Origin: Drosophila pseudoobscura
Lineage: Eukaryota; Arthropoda; Insecta; Diptera; Drosophilidae
DNA: 64,000 nucleotides
Direction of reading: 5' to 3'
Assembly (NCBI RefSeq): GCF_009870125.1
Contig: NC_046683.1
Coordinates: 66,975,869-67,039,868, forward strand
Positions within the stretch are counted from its first letter, which is position 1. Every line of letters starts with the position of its first letter. Below, piece after piece: positions 36,990 through 47,392 of this stretch. The notes under the pieces were generated by a model. The model made no database searches. It worked only from the letters and a program-made list of their open reading frames with translations, and had not been told where the DNA came from. A program made the position numbers and the translations under genes.

Positions 36990-38660
36990 AGGGGTGGCAA
37001 CGGTCTCCATAGAGAGGTTATCGAATAATCGCAGCTTCAACCCTAGCACCAATTTTGTTTTGGTTTGAGGCCAGACAAAAGACATTAATTTTAAATTTAA
37101 TTTTTAAAGGTATACTTAAGAACAAGGGATACAGAAACTTCCATACGCAGGTTTTTGAATTTTTGCTATCTCAAAACGTGCTTCCGTGCATCATTTATTC
37201 CAACGGACTTCATTTAAATCCTTGTTGTTTATTCACTTTCAAACCTTCACTTTCAAATTTCTATTTGGCGCTCTCTTCAAATCGGTTCAGGCTCTCTTCG
37301 ATCGGACATAGATTGGAACTGCATTTCCCAACCAGTGCAAAGGTTGTCGGCAAAAATAGATCTAGGTATTCAAGGCTGAACCACTTTAAAAGCCAACATT
37401 GTTTACTTGGTATTGAAAAGTTACTTTAATATGTATTTGATATACACCACATATAATATATCCAACATTAATGGAAACGGTTTGTAACTAAAACGGTTTT
37501 GAATCCGAAACGACGCTATTTTTGCTTTCGACCAATAAAAATCGTCAAAAACGTATTGCAAAAATTTGCAGCAAATATTAATTTGATGGCCCGATTCATG
37601 TGCCCAGAAAACGAGTATTCATGTCCCGCAACATGGGCAACATTCTGCTTAACCTAGGGAAAAGGATATTATAGAATTGAGAAAATGTTTGTCATCCCAG
37701 GCTCCGTAGGTATCAGGATCGAAATAAATATATACAAGATACTAATAATGTACTTGAATATGTCTAAAGAATATCAATTTGAGAAAATGTCTTTATAAAT
37801 TACGTTATATCTTCATATAAAATTATCGAAATAGGGTGTACAAAGGCCTATACACGCAACATGTCTTCAAAAACCAGCAACACTGCGACTGTTTTTCTTG
37901 TTGAACTTGTTTGTTTAAACCTTGTTTAAGACAAAATACAATAAAAGCAAGGACTAAAATCTACCCAATCTTGAAGAAAATGTATTCATCAATAATATTC
38001 ATTTATGTGGGCATAACTAAGGTTTTTAGTTACCCAGAGTAAGTCAACGGAATCTCTAAATTGAGAAATATGAACGACAATACTCTTTCGTTTGTTTGTG
38101 TCACCTATTCCGCTAAAACCTTTTTTTGTTTGATCATGTTTGCTAAGACCTTTTTTTAGACAAGTTCCAATATAAGCAAGTATTTAGAATAAATCATTTA
38201 ATTACAAAATTGATTCAAAAATCGTATACAATTAGTGGGCAGGGCTGAGGGTTCTATTTAGCTAATAATATTCCACGTAATATCAAAATTGAACAATAGG
38301 AACGACTATCCTCTTTCGTTTTTGTTTGTTTGACCATTTTCGCTAAAACCACTTTTTACGTAAAATGCAATAAAAGCAAGTGTTTAAAATAAGCCAGTCA
38401 ATTAGTAAATAGGTTCATTAATCTTATAAAATTAAGTGGGCATGGCTAAATGTTCTATATAGTTAGTAATAACCCAGGGAATATCAAAAACGAGGAATAT
38501 GTAAATTAGAACTTGAATTCGTCAGTATATTTACGGTATATTTTTAAAATGAGACGGTATGTTTCGGTATATCTCTGAGAGTCGGCCGGTTTCAACCCTA
38601 ATACCAACATTGTTTAGGTTTGGGGCCAGACAGACATTAATTTTAAACAAAGGACGAGAC
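36990..38660. repeat. Composite dispersed repeat with internal tandem units (SGM/DINE-1-like)
   Basis: A related block occurs at each end: 'ttcaaccctagcaccaattt...ccagacaaaagacattaat' at 37036-37095 and its counterpart at 38591-38648. Between them, a unit of about 200-230 bp is repeated three times, marked by CAATAAAAGCAAG at 37939-37951, its variant at 38168-38180, and CAATAAAAGCAAG at 38368-38380. The right end carries 'ggtatattttt...gagacggtatgtttcggtat' (38521-38580). Pieces of the same family recur at 46990-47335 and 61540-62140. Internally tandem MITE-like repeats of this kind are known in the obscura group as SGM elements; the assignment is from memory. Confidence 0.55.
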
Positions 38661-38775
38661 CACGCTCTTCAGGACATTCATCCCGGGGTCAAACAAAGCC
38701 GCCTAGCTTACCAGACAGCCGAGTGAAAGTTTCTTAACTTGTCGCGTTTCAACATCCGTCGCGACCAGACGCGCC

Positions 38776-39281
38776 ATGAATAAGCGCAACCATGTGAGTG
38801 CTGCCAGTGAAAGGAAAACTCCAGACAGAAAGTAAATGAAATATTTGGTGCATTTTTCTTGCAGATCCGCCTGCCGCCAGAGGTGAATCGGCTGCTCTAT
38901 GTGCGAAACCTGCCGTACAAAATAACATCGGATGAAATGTATGATATTTTCGGCAAATTCGGTGCTATACGTCAGATACGCGTGTAAGTTGGCCCATTGT
39001 GTCTCGTCTGCAGCATCATTTATTAATGGTTCTTTATCTGCTCTCTCCACAGGGGCAACACACCAGAGACGCGCGGCACAGCCTTTGTTGTGTATGAGGA
39101 CATATTTGATGCGAAAAACGCCTGCGACCATTTATCCGGCTTCAATGTGTGCAATCGCTATCTGGTGGTCCTCTATTACCAGTCGAACAAGGCCTTCAAG
39201 CGTGTCGACATGGACAAGAAGCAGGAGGAGCTGAACAACATCAAGGCCAAGTACAATTTGAAGACACCAGAGGCTCCCTAG
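38776..39281 (+). CDS. Sf3b6: Splicing factor 3B subunit 6 (SF3b14/p14)
   Basis: Small RRM protein of the U2 snRNP SF3b complex that contacts SF3B1 close to the branch-point adenosine. Three exons, 38776-38793, 38865-38983 and 39053-39281, give 121 residues (human 125). The RRM is complete: RNP2 [11 protein letters not shown] near residue 19 and RNP1-like [10 protein letters not shown] near residue 59; the conserved tail begins [17 protein letters not shown]. The first exon encodes only MNKRNH. The start codon is 128 bases downstream of the repeat block ending near 38648, whose Motif 6 match (38521-38532) may be part of this promoter. It is convergent with the zinc-finger gene at 39769. Confidence 0.97.
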
Positions 39282-39768
39282 AAGACAGACACAGGCGTGG
39301 CCCATGGCGTCCGAAATTGGTTCACATTTTCCACAGTTTAGAACACTTCTTGCTTTACTCAATGTATACAAAATTTTTGCTATCTACTTGTAGATTTGTT
39401 TGATCACAATTTTGTATCATTTTAATCTAATCTCATTATCATCCATCCATCCATCCATCACTCCATCTATCATATGAACTGGCGGACACCTCGGATGGTT
39501 TTTTCGACGGTGTCCTCACGGTTTGCAATCATTTGACGACATTCAACCACTCTCTCATAAAATAACAAGCAAGTGAAAGTAAAAAATACAAAAAAATCGG
39601 AAAAACTTTAATCCTGTGTTTGCTTAAACTAAACCCTCGGCCCGACACCTTTTAAACTGAACTTAAAGTTGCTTCAAGTCTTAACAATGGGTTAAATATT
39701 AACCAGCAATACTTTCTTCTCAGTCTGGAACCAAAAAGCCTTAACTATACTCCTCTGGGAGGGCAACC
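39282..39768. other. 3' intergenic gap between convergent genes
   Basis: No gene seen. It holds a (CATC)n microsatellite at 39441-39461 and AT-rich 3'UTR-like sequence. Confidence 0.6.
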
Positions 39769-41975
39769 TCAACTGCCAGTTGGGGTGGTGGCCACCGCCT
39801 CGGCAGCTGCCTGATACTTTTCGTAGGTATTCTGCTCCTTCTCGAGGGCTCGCTGCTTTTCCAAGTCCTTCAGCTCCTCCTTGGCGGCCTGGGCTATCTC
39901 CTGACGCAGTGCCTCCACCTTGCGCTTGCGCTCGCACCTCTGGAGCAGCTTCTGGCGTGCCTTGTCTGTGATTTCCTTAGGGGGTTTCGCCGGCCTGGGT
40001 GGCTTTTCGTCGTGCACCTTTTGGTGGCGGATGAGAGCCGCCTCCTGGCGGAAGTGGGTGCCACAGGTTTTGCAGGCGTAGGGCTTCTCCCCCGTGTGTA
40101 TCCACTCGTGCTGCTTGAGCGACTGCGAGTTGGCGAAGCGTCGCGAACAGAAGCGGCACTCGAAGTCCTTGACCTTCTCGTGGATGCTCTTGTAGTGTCG
40201 CTTCATGTTCCCCAGATTATTGAATCCCTGATTACACCCCGGGCACAGATGCATGCCCTCCTTCTGGACAAACTTTGCCTGGGGCGGCGCACTGGAGGGC
40301 AGCGATACGCTGGGGATGGGATTAACCACTGTGCCCGCTAATTGGGCCATATCAACACGTTCAACGCGTCGCGGATCCCGAGGGATTGTGGCCACCGATT
40401 CCGCGCAGACTTTCATCAGGTGATTGGCATCCACTTGGGCCTGGTCCTGGTCGGCAGAGGTCTCTCCCTGCCGCTGACGATACGTCTCCAGGGCTCGCTC
40501 CACGCTCTTCTCGTGTATCTTCAGGTGCTTTGTGAGGCTCTCGGTGTACAGGAACTTCTTTCCGCAGACCTGAAATAAAGAAAGCTGTTCTTTGAAGGAG
40601 ACTCCTTTCATTTCGAGGATCTCATCTCTCTCTCTATTACCTTGCACTCACACCGCTTCTCCCCCGTGTGTGTCATCTCATGGATTTTGCAGGCGTGCGA
40701 CTTGCCGAACGTCTTCCCGCAGTACTGGCAGGCAAAGTTTCGGACCTTCTCGTGGACGATCTTCACATGATTGTCGAGCGCACGCTTTGTGTGCGTGGCA
40801 TGGTCGCAGGTGGCACACTTGAACTGCTTTTCCTGGGTGTGTGTCAGCATGTGCTTGCTCCACTCCTGTCGTGTCGTCTTGCCCACGCCGCAGTACGGAC
40901 AGACGTAGTTCTTGATGCCCGCATGCCGCAGTAGATGGTTCTTGAGAGCGCTGTTGATGTGGAATCCCTTGCCGCAGATGTTGCAAGGGTAGGGCAACTT
41001 CTCGCCGGTGTGCTTGTACATGTGCTTCTTGAGGGCCACCTGACAGCGGAAGACCATGCCACACTCGCCGCACGGCTGCTCCGCTCGCGGAGCACTCACC
41101 CGAGTCTGGTTGTGGACCTTCTTCAAGTGAATGGTGAGCAGCCGCAGCCGGGGAAACAGAAACTTGCACCCTTCCACGGTGCAGGGTATCTCATCCGCTT
41201 TCCTAGTGTGCGCATAGTCCACATGGAGACGCAGTGCGCCGGCTGTGGTGAATCCTTTTCGGCAGGTCTCCTCTGTGCACTGGAAGGGCAGGAGGTCGTT
41301 GTGATACTTCATGTGCTCGTCGAATTTCGATTGCTTTTTGAACTTTTGCGGGCAAATGGTGCAGGGGATGATACGACGGAGGCGACGCTCGGCAGGTGGA
41401 ATCTTTTTTCGCTTTGCCCGTTCATTGGCCGTCTCCTCTCCCTCTCCCAGCAAACGACGGGCCAATGGAAGTTCGTCATCAGTGGAGCTCTTCTCTTCGC
41501 CATCTTCCGGCTCCTCATCGGATGTGTAGTCGGAGAAAACGTTCTTGTCCACAGTCACCAGCATCTTGAAAACCTCCTCCTCGTTCTCAATAATCTCCAG
41601 CTTATGATTTAGCAGTGGATCATAGCTAGCCTGCTCCTCCGGCCCTACAATCACTTCCGCTGCCTGTTCCGCCACCGGCTCCAACAATTCGATGGTGATG
41701 ATTCTGTTGGCGGCCACCATTTCCTTGAATCGCTGCACAGAGTCCAGGCATAGTTTTTGAAACTCTTGCAACTCGTTCAATTTCCCAAAGCATCCATGGC
41801 AGATTCTCCGGGGAAAGCCATCCTGCTGATCCACATCGAGGGTGGTGCAGAGGGTTAGCTTTTTGGCCAGATCTGGCTCCAGATAGAGATCGTGGGCGGG
41901 GCTCTGGTCCAGGTACATCAGACAAAGGCGGCATATTGAGTTGGCGGGATATGGTTCGCTTGCAACCATATCCAT
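39769..41975 (-). CDS. ZAD C2H2 zinc-finger protein (711 aa), minus-strand partner
   Basis: Probable DNA-binding transcription regulator. Two exons, 41975-40641 and 40569-39769, join in phase 0 to 711 residues. An N-terminal ZAD (zinc-finger-associated domain) has its two Cys pairs at CRLC (near residue 16) and CHGC (near residue 59); ZADs mediate dimerisation in arthropod factors. An acidic linker (DEEPEDGEEKSS) follows, then a block of nine C2H2 fingers, the ninth spanning the intron, then a spacer and three more fingers, and a charged Lys/Glu-rich C-terminal helix. The neighbouring gene at 42478 has the same twelve-finger layout and transcribes away from it, so the two are divergent paralogues. 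I believe they correspond to melanogaster CG10147/CG10274 but cannot say which is which. Confidence 0.92.
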
Positions 41976-42477
41976 GGAGGGAAACCCGAGCTGCGACTGA
42001 AGTTGCTGATTGCAACAAAAATGTACGCGTTTTTAGAGATGTATAGCTTGAAGCAGTTGTGGCAGCTCGGCGGTTTAGTCTGTACCAGCGAGAGCTGGTT
42101 AGCTAGCTAGAGCTAGGAGCTAGTGCATCCGATGCTGTCTGATGTTTAGCTATAACTGTAAGTGTGGAATGTGTGAATGTTACATGTATGTGCTTCAATA
42201 CGAGCCATGATGCTCAGGAAACAGATTATTACATTTTTTGTATCCATGACTACTTCAAATTAGAATTATATCATCTAGCTTTTTTCTAGCCATGTGGCAT
42301 CACTGATACCTAACCGAGTACGAGTACATTTCTCTTATTGCCACTCGCCCATTTTTCGCTGACGACGAGTATACGTTTTTTTTCTGTGTCAATATTATTT
42401 TTATTGCTGGCTGGCTGGAAAAACGCAAAAGCAAATCTCAATTGTTGAAAACGCTGCCGCAAAACACAAACCGCAAC
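41976..42477. promoter_or_regulatory. Shared divergent promoter region of two ZAD genes
   Basis: This 502-bp gap separates the start codons of two oppositely transcribed paralogues, so both promoters must lie here unless leaders are spliced. I see no TATA box in a sensible position. An 'agctagctag' cluster at about 42100-42120 is the most distinctive sequence. No further motif is claimed. Confidence 0.5.
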
Positions 42478-44982
42478 ATGGATATGGCCAGGACATATTC
42501 GATACACACCTTGTGTCGCATTTGCCTGAACCACTTGCAAAACGATGCCGCATACGATTTGTATCTAGTGCCAGGCCTGTCGAAAAAACTGTGTCTGTGT
42601 ACGTCCCTCTCCGTCGAGCAGAACGATGGTTTTCCCAAGAATCTGTGCAGCAATTGCTACACCAGGCTGAACGACCTGCACGAGTTCCAGAAACTGTGCG
42701 TCGACTCGGTGCAGAAGTTCCAGGACCTTGTCGCCAGCAACGTTTTCACCTGCCAGACGAACTTCGATGTCTTGGATCCCAGTTCGACGGCCCACGATCT
42801 GCCCGGAGAGGATGAGGATCACATCAACTTTGATCCCCTGTTAAACCACAAAATGGAGCTGATTGAGAACGAGGAGGATGTGTTCAAGATGCTGGAGCAT
42901 GTGGACAAGGAGGCCGAGGAGTGTGAGAACGAGAGCGTCAAGCAGGATAAGGTGAAGGCTTCGCCCAGCAACGTACTGAAAATGTTCGACGACGACTCTT
43001 CTATTGAGAGCGGCAATGACAACGACAGAGATCTGGACTTTGAGCCCAACAGCAGCGACGACGACATTCCTTTGGCCCAACGCATGAGGGGATCCACCCA
43101 GTCCCAGTCCACCCGTACACCAGCCAAGTCGAAGCCCAAGCCCAAGAAGAAGAAGGTGGAGGACTACGACGACTTCAGCAGCTCCACCTCCGACTCGGAC
43201 GACGACGATGACAACGATGGCTCGAACAGGGAGAAGCCCAAACGCAAGAGGATTCCAGCCGATGAGCGGCACCTCCATCGTATCATCGACTGCCACATTT
43301 GTCATCAGAAGTTCAAGAAGGCCATCCGCTACGAGGAGCACATGAAGTACCACAACGATCTGCTCCCCTTCCAGTGCAAAGTGGAGACCTGCCGGAAAGG
43401 ATTCACCACAGCGAATGGCCTGCGCATCCATGTGGACCATGCCCACACCGAACTGTCCGAGGTGCACCACTGTCCCGCGGAGGGATGCGAGAAGACGTTC
43501 CCCCGTATCAGGCTGCTCACGTTCCACATGAAGAAGGTGCACAACATAACCAAGGCAGCCGCACCGCTGCGCGACTTCCCCTGCCCGGAGTGCGATACCG
43601 TCTTCCGCTGCCCCACGGCCCTCAAGAAGCACATGTACAAGCACACGGGCGAAGAGTTGCCCTACCCTTGCAACATCTGCGGCAAGCGGTTCGTGATCAA
43701 CAGCGCCCTCAGGGATCACTTGATGCGACATGCGGGCATCAAGAACCACGTCTGTCCCTACTGCGGCGTGGGCAAGACCACGCGCCAGGAGTGGAACGCC
43801 CACATTCTCACCCACACCAAGGAGAAGAAGTTCAAGTGCCGGCAGTGCGACCACGCCTCGCACAACAAGCAGGCCCTTTCGAACCACATCAAGGTGGTGC
43901 ACGAGAAGCGGAAGGATTTCGCCTGCCAGTACTGTGGCAAGACGTTCGGCAAGTCGCATGCCTGCAAGGTGCATGAGCGGAGCCACACTGGAGAAAAGTG
44001 CTGCGAGTGCAAGATCTGCGGCAAGATCTTCCTCTGCGAGAAGAGCCTCACGAAGCATCTGAAGACGCACGAGAAGCGGGATCTGCCACCGTCAGAGCCG
44101 CAACGGCAACAACAGCTTAACATTCCCATTCCGATACCAGGCCAAATGCAAGGCGATGGCCTGGGGAATCCCAACACCAATACCAACATCAACCCCAATC
44201 CAAACGACGACATGCTCAAGGCTTGCGCTAGCAGTGGCGGGCCCGCTGCACCGTTGGCCAAACAGAAGAACTCCAGACGCGTCCAACGGGTGGACATTTC
44301 GCAGCTGGCGGGCACTGCCGTCAATCCCATACCTTCTGTGTCGGTGCCCTCGTGGTCGCCCCAGGTGAACTTCACCAAGAAGGAGGGCCAGCATATCTGT
44401 CCCGGCTGTGGACGAGGCTTCAACAACATTGGCAACATGAAGCTCCACTACAAGATCATCCACGAGAAGGTGAAGGACTTTGCCTGTCGCTTCTGCCCCA
44501 AGCGCTTCTCCAAGGCACAGATCCTGCGGCACCACGAGTGGATCCACACGGGAGAGAAGCCCTTCGAGTGCAAGATCTGCAACAAGCATTTCCGCCAGGA
44601 GACGGCCCTCAAGAAGCACATCAAGACGCACGAGAAGCCCGGCCGCCGACATGTGCCGGAGAGGAGTGCTCCGACTGTACCCACCTTCATGAAACTGGAT
44701 CCTGAGGCCGAGCCGAGGAACTACGATCTGTATCAGGATCCAGCTGCCGAGAGGGCGGCGGCAACCGCTGAGCTGCTCGCCCACCAGATGGAGGAGAACG
44801 AGGCCAAGCGGAAGGCGGACATCGAGCGCCAGAAGATCGCTGCGGCTGCCTGCGAGCAGCTTACGAAGCTGCAGAAGCAGCAGGAGATTATGAAGGCCAC
44901 CACATCCTACGACGGCTACTATCAGCAGAAGGCCGAGGCCGATGGCACCAGTCTGGATTCCCTAAAGATCGATCATGTGTAG
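42478..44982 (+). CDS. ZAD C2H2 zinc-finger protein (834 aa), plus-strand partner
   Basis: Probable DNA-binding transcription regulator encoded by a single exon of 834 residues. The first ATG is at 42478; the open frame further upstream lacks ATG. The ZAD has Cys pairs at CRIC (near residue 15) and CSNC (near residue 58). It is followed by a shared block around NFDPLLNHKMELIENEEDVF, long acidic/Ser tracts (SSDDD, DSDDDDDNDG), a basic segment (KPKPKKKK) that could be a nuclear localisation signal, nine C2H2 fingers, a Pro/Asn-rich spacer, three more fingers and a Gln/Glu/Lys-rich C-terminal coiled region. Finger sequences align one-to-one with the minus-strand partner (for example CPYCGVGKTTRQEW in both). 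The partner has an intron after finger 9 begins and this gene has none, so the pair differ by intron gain or loss. Confidence 0.93.
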   Translation: MDMARTYSIHTLCRICLNHLQNDAAYDLYLVPGLSKKLCLCTSLSVEQNDGFPKNLCSNCYTRLNDLHEFQKLCVDSVQKFQDLVASNVFTCQTNFDVLDPSSTAHDLPGEDEDHINFDPLLNHKMELIENEEDVFKMLEHVDKEAEECENESVKQDKVKASPSNVLKMFDDDSSIESGNDNDRDLDFEPNSSDDDIPLAQRMRGSTQSQSTRTPAKSKPKPKKKKVEDYDDFSSSTSDSDDDDDNDGSNREKPKRKRIPADERHLHRIIDCHICHQKFKKAIRYEEHMKYHNDLLPFQCKVETCRKGFTTANGLRIHVDHAHTELSEVHHCPAEGCEKTFPRIRLLTFHMKKVHNITKAAAPLRDFPCPECDTVFRCPTALKKHMYKHTGEELPYPCNICGKRFVINSALRDHLMRHAGIKNHVCPYCGVGKTTRQEWNAHILTHTKEKKFKCRQCDHASHNKQALSNHIKVVHEKRKDFACQYCGKTFGKSHACKVHERSHTGEKCCECKICGKIFLCEKSLTKHLKTHEKRDLPPSEPQRQQQLNIPIPIPGQMQGDGLGNPNTNTNINPNPNDDMLKACASSGGPAAPLAKQKNSRRVQRVDISQLAGTAVNPIPSVSVPSWSPQVNFTKKEGQHICPGCGRGFNNIGNMKLHYKIIHEKVKDFACRFCPKRFSKAQILRHHEWIHTGEKPFECKICNKHFRQETALKKHIKTHEKPGRRHVPERSAPTVPTFMKLDPEAEPRNYDLYQDPAAERAAATAELLAHQMEENEAKRKADIERQKIAAAACEQLTKLQKQQEIMKATTSYDGYYQQKAEADGTSLDSLKIDHV

Positions 44983-46620
44983 AGTGTCGGATGGATTCGT
45001 AATATATCGTAAGATTTATATTGTATTAACTTTTACAGCGCAAATTGTCCCGGAACATTTGTCTTCTGCCTCGAATTGCTCTCTCTAGTTGAAACGGAAT
45101 AGAAAACTTCATTTATTCGAGTACATTTATAAAAAATTACGCGATTTTTTTACATACATGCAGTTGTGTATTTCTGTTTTTTTTTTTATCATGTACTACA
45201 TAAACAACAACAACAATCTCCTGTGCTTACTTAGAGTAAATGGATTAAATATTACCTACATTACATACAAACATGCCTATGCTCTGCTCCCCTTACATAT
45301 TTCATGCACCATACATACACTGTACAGTGGGATACATACACATCCATCTGGTGTGGGGTTCGTGTTTCAGTGGATTGGCACACGTACAGTCGCACGGTCT
45401 AATACGCCCATCATACCCTCTCTGCATGTGTGTATGTGAAAGCAAAACATCTTCGTTGCAGATCGATCGTCTTTATCAATACTATATCGAAACGAAGCAT
45501 AAAATACCCTTGAAAAATGCCAATGGGGCATGTATGCTGCTGTTGCAAACAACTGGGCGTAATCATAGTACCCCCCCTAAAAAAGGTATAACAAAAACAT
45601 CCATCCCTATGCATGTGTGCGAGTAATTTCGAGCGAGTACTCGTTAGTAACGAGCACTGCTAACGTTTCGTTCATGATGATTGAACGAACTTAACCAACG
45701 TAACCCCCCTCTATTTAAACAGGTGAACCACCTTGTAAATTATTATTGTAGATTCACCCTATCCTCTCCCTTCACTAATAAGATGTCTTTCAACTGAGCT
45801 GGAATAAGATTCTTCAAGTTTCATAATATTTGTCTGTGTTTTAGATACCTATCATGGACAGAAAACGATTAACCCACTGTAGGTTAATCGTTTGCTGTCC
45901 ATGATAGGAAGTCATATTCCTTTATTTTGTTATTCCATTAATTATTACTAACAAGATAGGACCCTTAGCACTGAACACATAATTTTACCCGATTAATGAA
46001 TACATTTTCTCATAGATTGGCTAATTTTAAGGATTCTTTATTAAGTTGTTGATCAAATATGCTGTAAGCCTAGTTTATAGATCCGAAAAAAGGGTATGCC
46101 AACAAAATCAGTGTTGATGTTTGTACACAGATTCACTCTTCTGTTTTTTGGTGGCGACATTATTGTGTACCCTTTTTTTAACGATCAGACCACGTTATTT
46201 ATTCACCATGCTGACGTCTTTTACATTTTTTTTGCTGATAAAATGAATAATTAAGCTGTACTTAAAGAAACCAATCAAATTGATGAAAATAAAAAACTTC
46301 AGAACAAATTCAGTGGATTTGATTCGTATCTGCATACATTTATATATAAAGATAAAGTGGACAGAAACAAACAGAAAGAAAGCAAACAAGCGATTAGTGC
46401 AACAATATTGCAATTAATAAAGGAAGTCAAGCAGGGGGGATTTTTATATAATTTAGGCCACAAAAAACTTGTTGATTGCACTTCTGTTCCTCAATAACGG
46501 ATTTATCCACAGCTCCCACAAATAATACATTCTTGCTTGCTTTCATAATTTCATTCTTAATGCAAAGTTTGAATTGTTAACTGATTTTAATTGTAAACAA
46601 ACATAACAGTGTAACCGTAG
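44983..46620. other. Intergenic, AT-rich; no gene seen
   Basis: No supported coding frame. It holds a fragment at 45704-45728 whose reverse complement recurs exactly at 62006-62030 (a repeat-family piece) and the hairpin listed separately. Confidence 0.5.
45848..45908. repeat. Near-perfect 27-bp-stem hairpin
   Basis: Arms 45848-45874 and 45882-45908 pair at 26 of 27 positions around a 7-base loop (45875-45881). The single mismatch is A45862 against G45894. Both arms contain the word GGACAG/CTGTCC and GATTAA/TTAATC. It lies in AT-rich intergenic sequence with no adjacent gene. It is either a recent inverted duplication, a foldback relic, or the precursor of a small RNA. Confidence 0.8.
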
Positions 46621-46632
46621 CGCATGCAAGCC

Positions 46633-46643
46633 TGGTCACACTA
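46633..46643 (+). promoter_or_regulatory. Core promoter Motif 1 (M1BP-type) match
   Basis: TGGTCACACTA is an exact match to the YGGTCACACTR consensus of Drosophila core promoter Motif 1. The nearest downstream coding potential is a 19-codon frame starting at 46708 (MSAKVMNAIKWNK...), which is too short to accept. It may belong to a distal ergic53 promoter or be a relic. Confidence 0.4.
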
Positions 46644-46989
46644 GACCGCTAGCAAAATTAAAATAGGTTTATAGGTCAAAGTTAAATTGTTTAAAAGTGC
46701 ATTCAATGAGTGCCAAGGTTATGAATGCAATCAAGTGGAATAAATGTTGCAGTGATTCGATTTGACAATTTAAGTAATCTATGATTGAAAGACTATACTC
46801 TATTATGTATCTCAGAATATTTTTTATATATTTTTGTATAGTATTTTTGAGTATTTTCTAATATTTTTTTTATTTTCCAGTACTTTTAAATGCTTTAAAT
46901 GGATAATGTTATACTTTTTGTAGTATTTTTGAGCATGTTTAATATTTTCTAGTACTTTCAGTATATTTACTCATTTCCCCTCTAGAGGC

Positions 46990-47335
46990 GCTGTTGATAA
47001 TTCCATAAATATGTAGCAAATGTGTAGCGTGTTAACTACACCGCATGTACAAAATGTGAAAATTTACCTTTTTGTTTAAACTTTATTTTATAAGTAATTC
47101 AATAAAGATAACTTCTTACAATAAACCATACTTGTATACAATTAATAAGATTGTTGGATACAATTTTATTTTCAGTTCTGAGGGTCCTAGTTAGCTGGCA
47201 ATTTTCAACCGAATATGAAAATCGACAAATATGATGGTATATGAAATACAAATAATTCATCGGTATACTTTCGGTATATTTGTAAAATAAGACGGCATAT
47301 TTCTGAGAGTCAGACCGTATACTTTATTAATAAAT
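46990..47335. repeat. Dispersed repeat copy abutting ergic53
   Basis: Shares with the 36990-38660 and 61540-62140 blocks a T/A-rich 'gtttaaactttattt' stretch, 'tctgagggtcctagttagctggcaat' type sequence, and a terminal module with 'ttcggtatatttgtaaaata' and 'tctgagagtc'. It includes a perfect core promoter Motif 6 match (TTCGGTATATTT, 47270-47281) 112 bases upstream of the ergic53 start codon, so part of it may serve as that gene's promoter. Confidence 0.55.
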
Positions 47336-47392
47336 CTCCGGCCCCACTGGCTTTCGTTTGTCAGTTTTGTTGTCAAAATAAAATTGTAAGCA

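Noticed and set aside
42442-42477. N-terminal extension of the plus-strand ZAD gene
   Set aside because: It starts at TTG; the ATG at 42478 gives the normal ZAD start.
42841-44070. 409-codon minus-strand frame
   Set aside because: Antisense to the zinc-finger array of the plus-strand ZAD gene.
46195-46413. 72-codon minus-strand frame, Phe/Ile/Lys rich
   Set aside because: Composition is what AT-rich DNA gives by chance.
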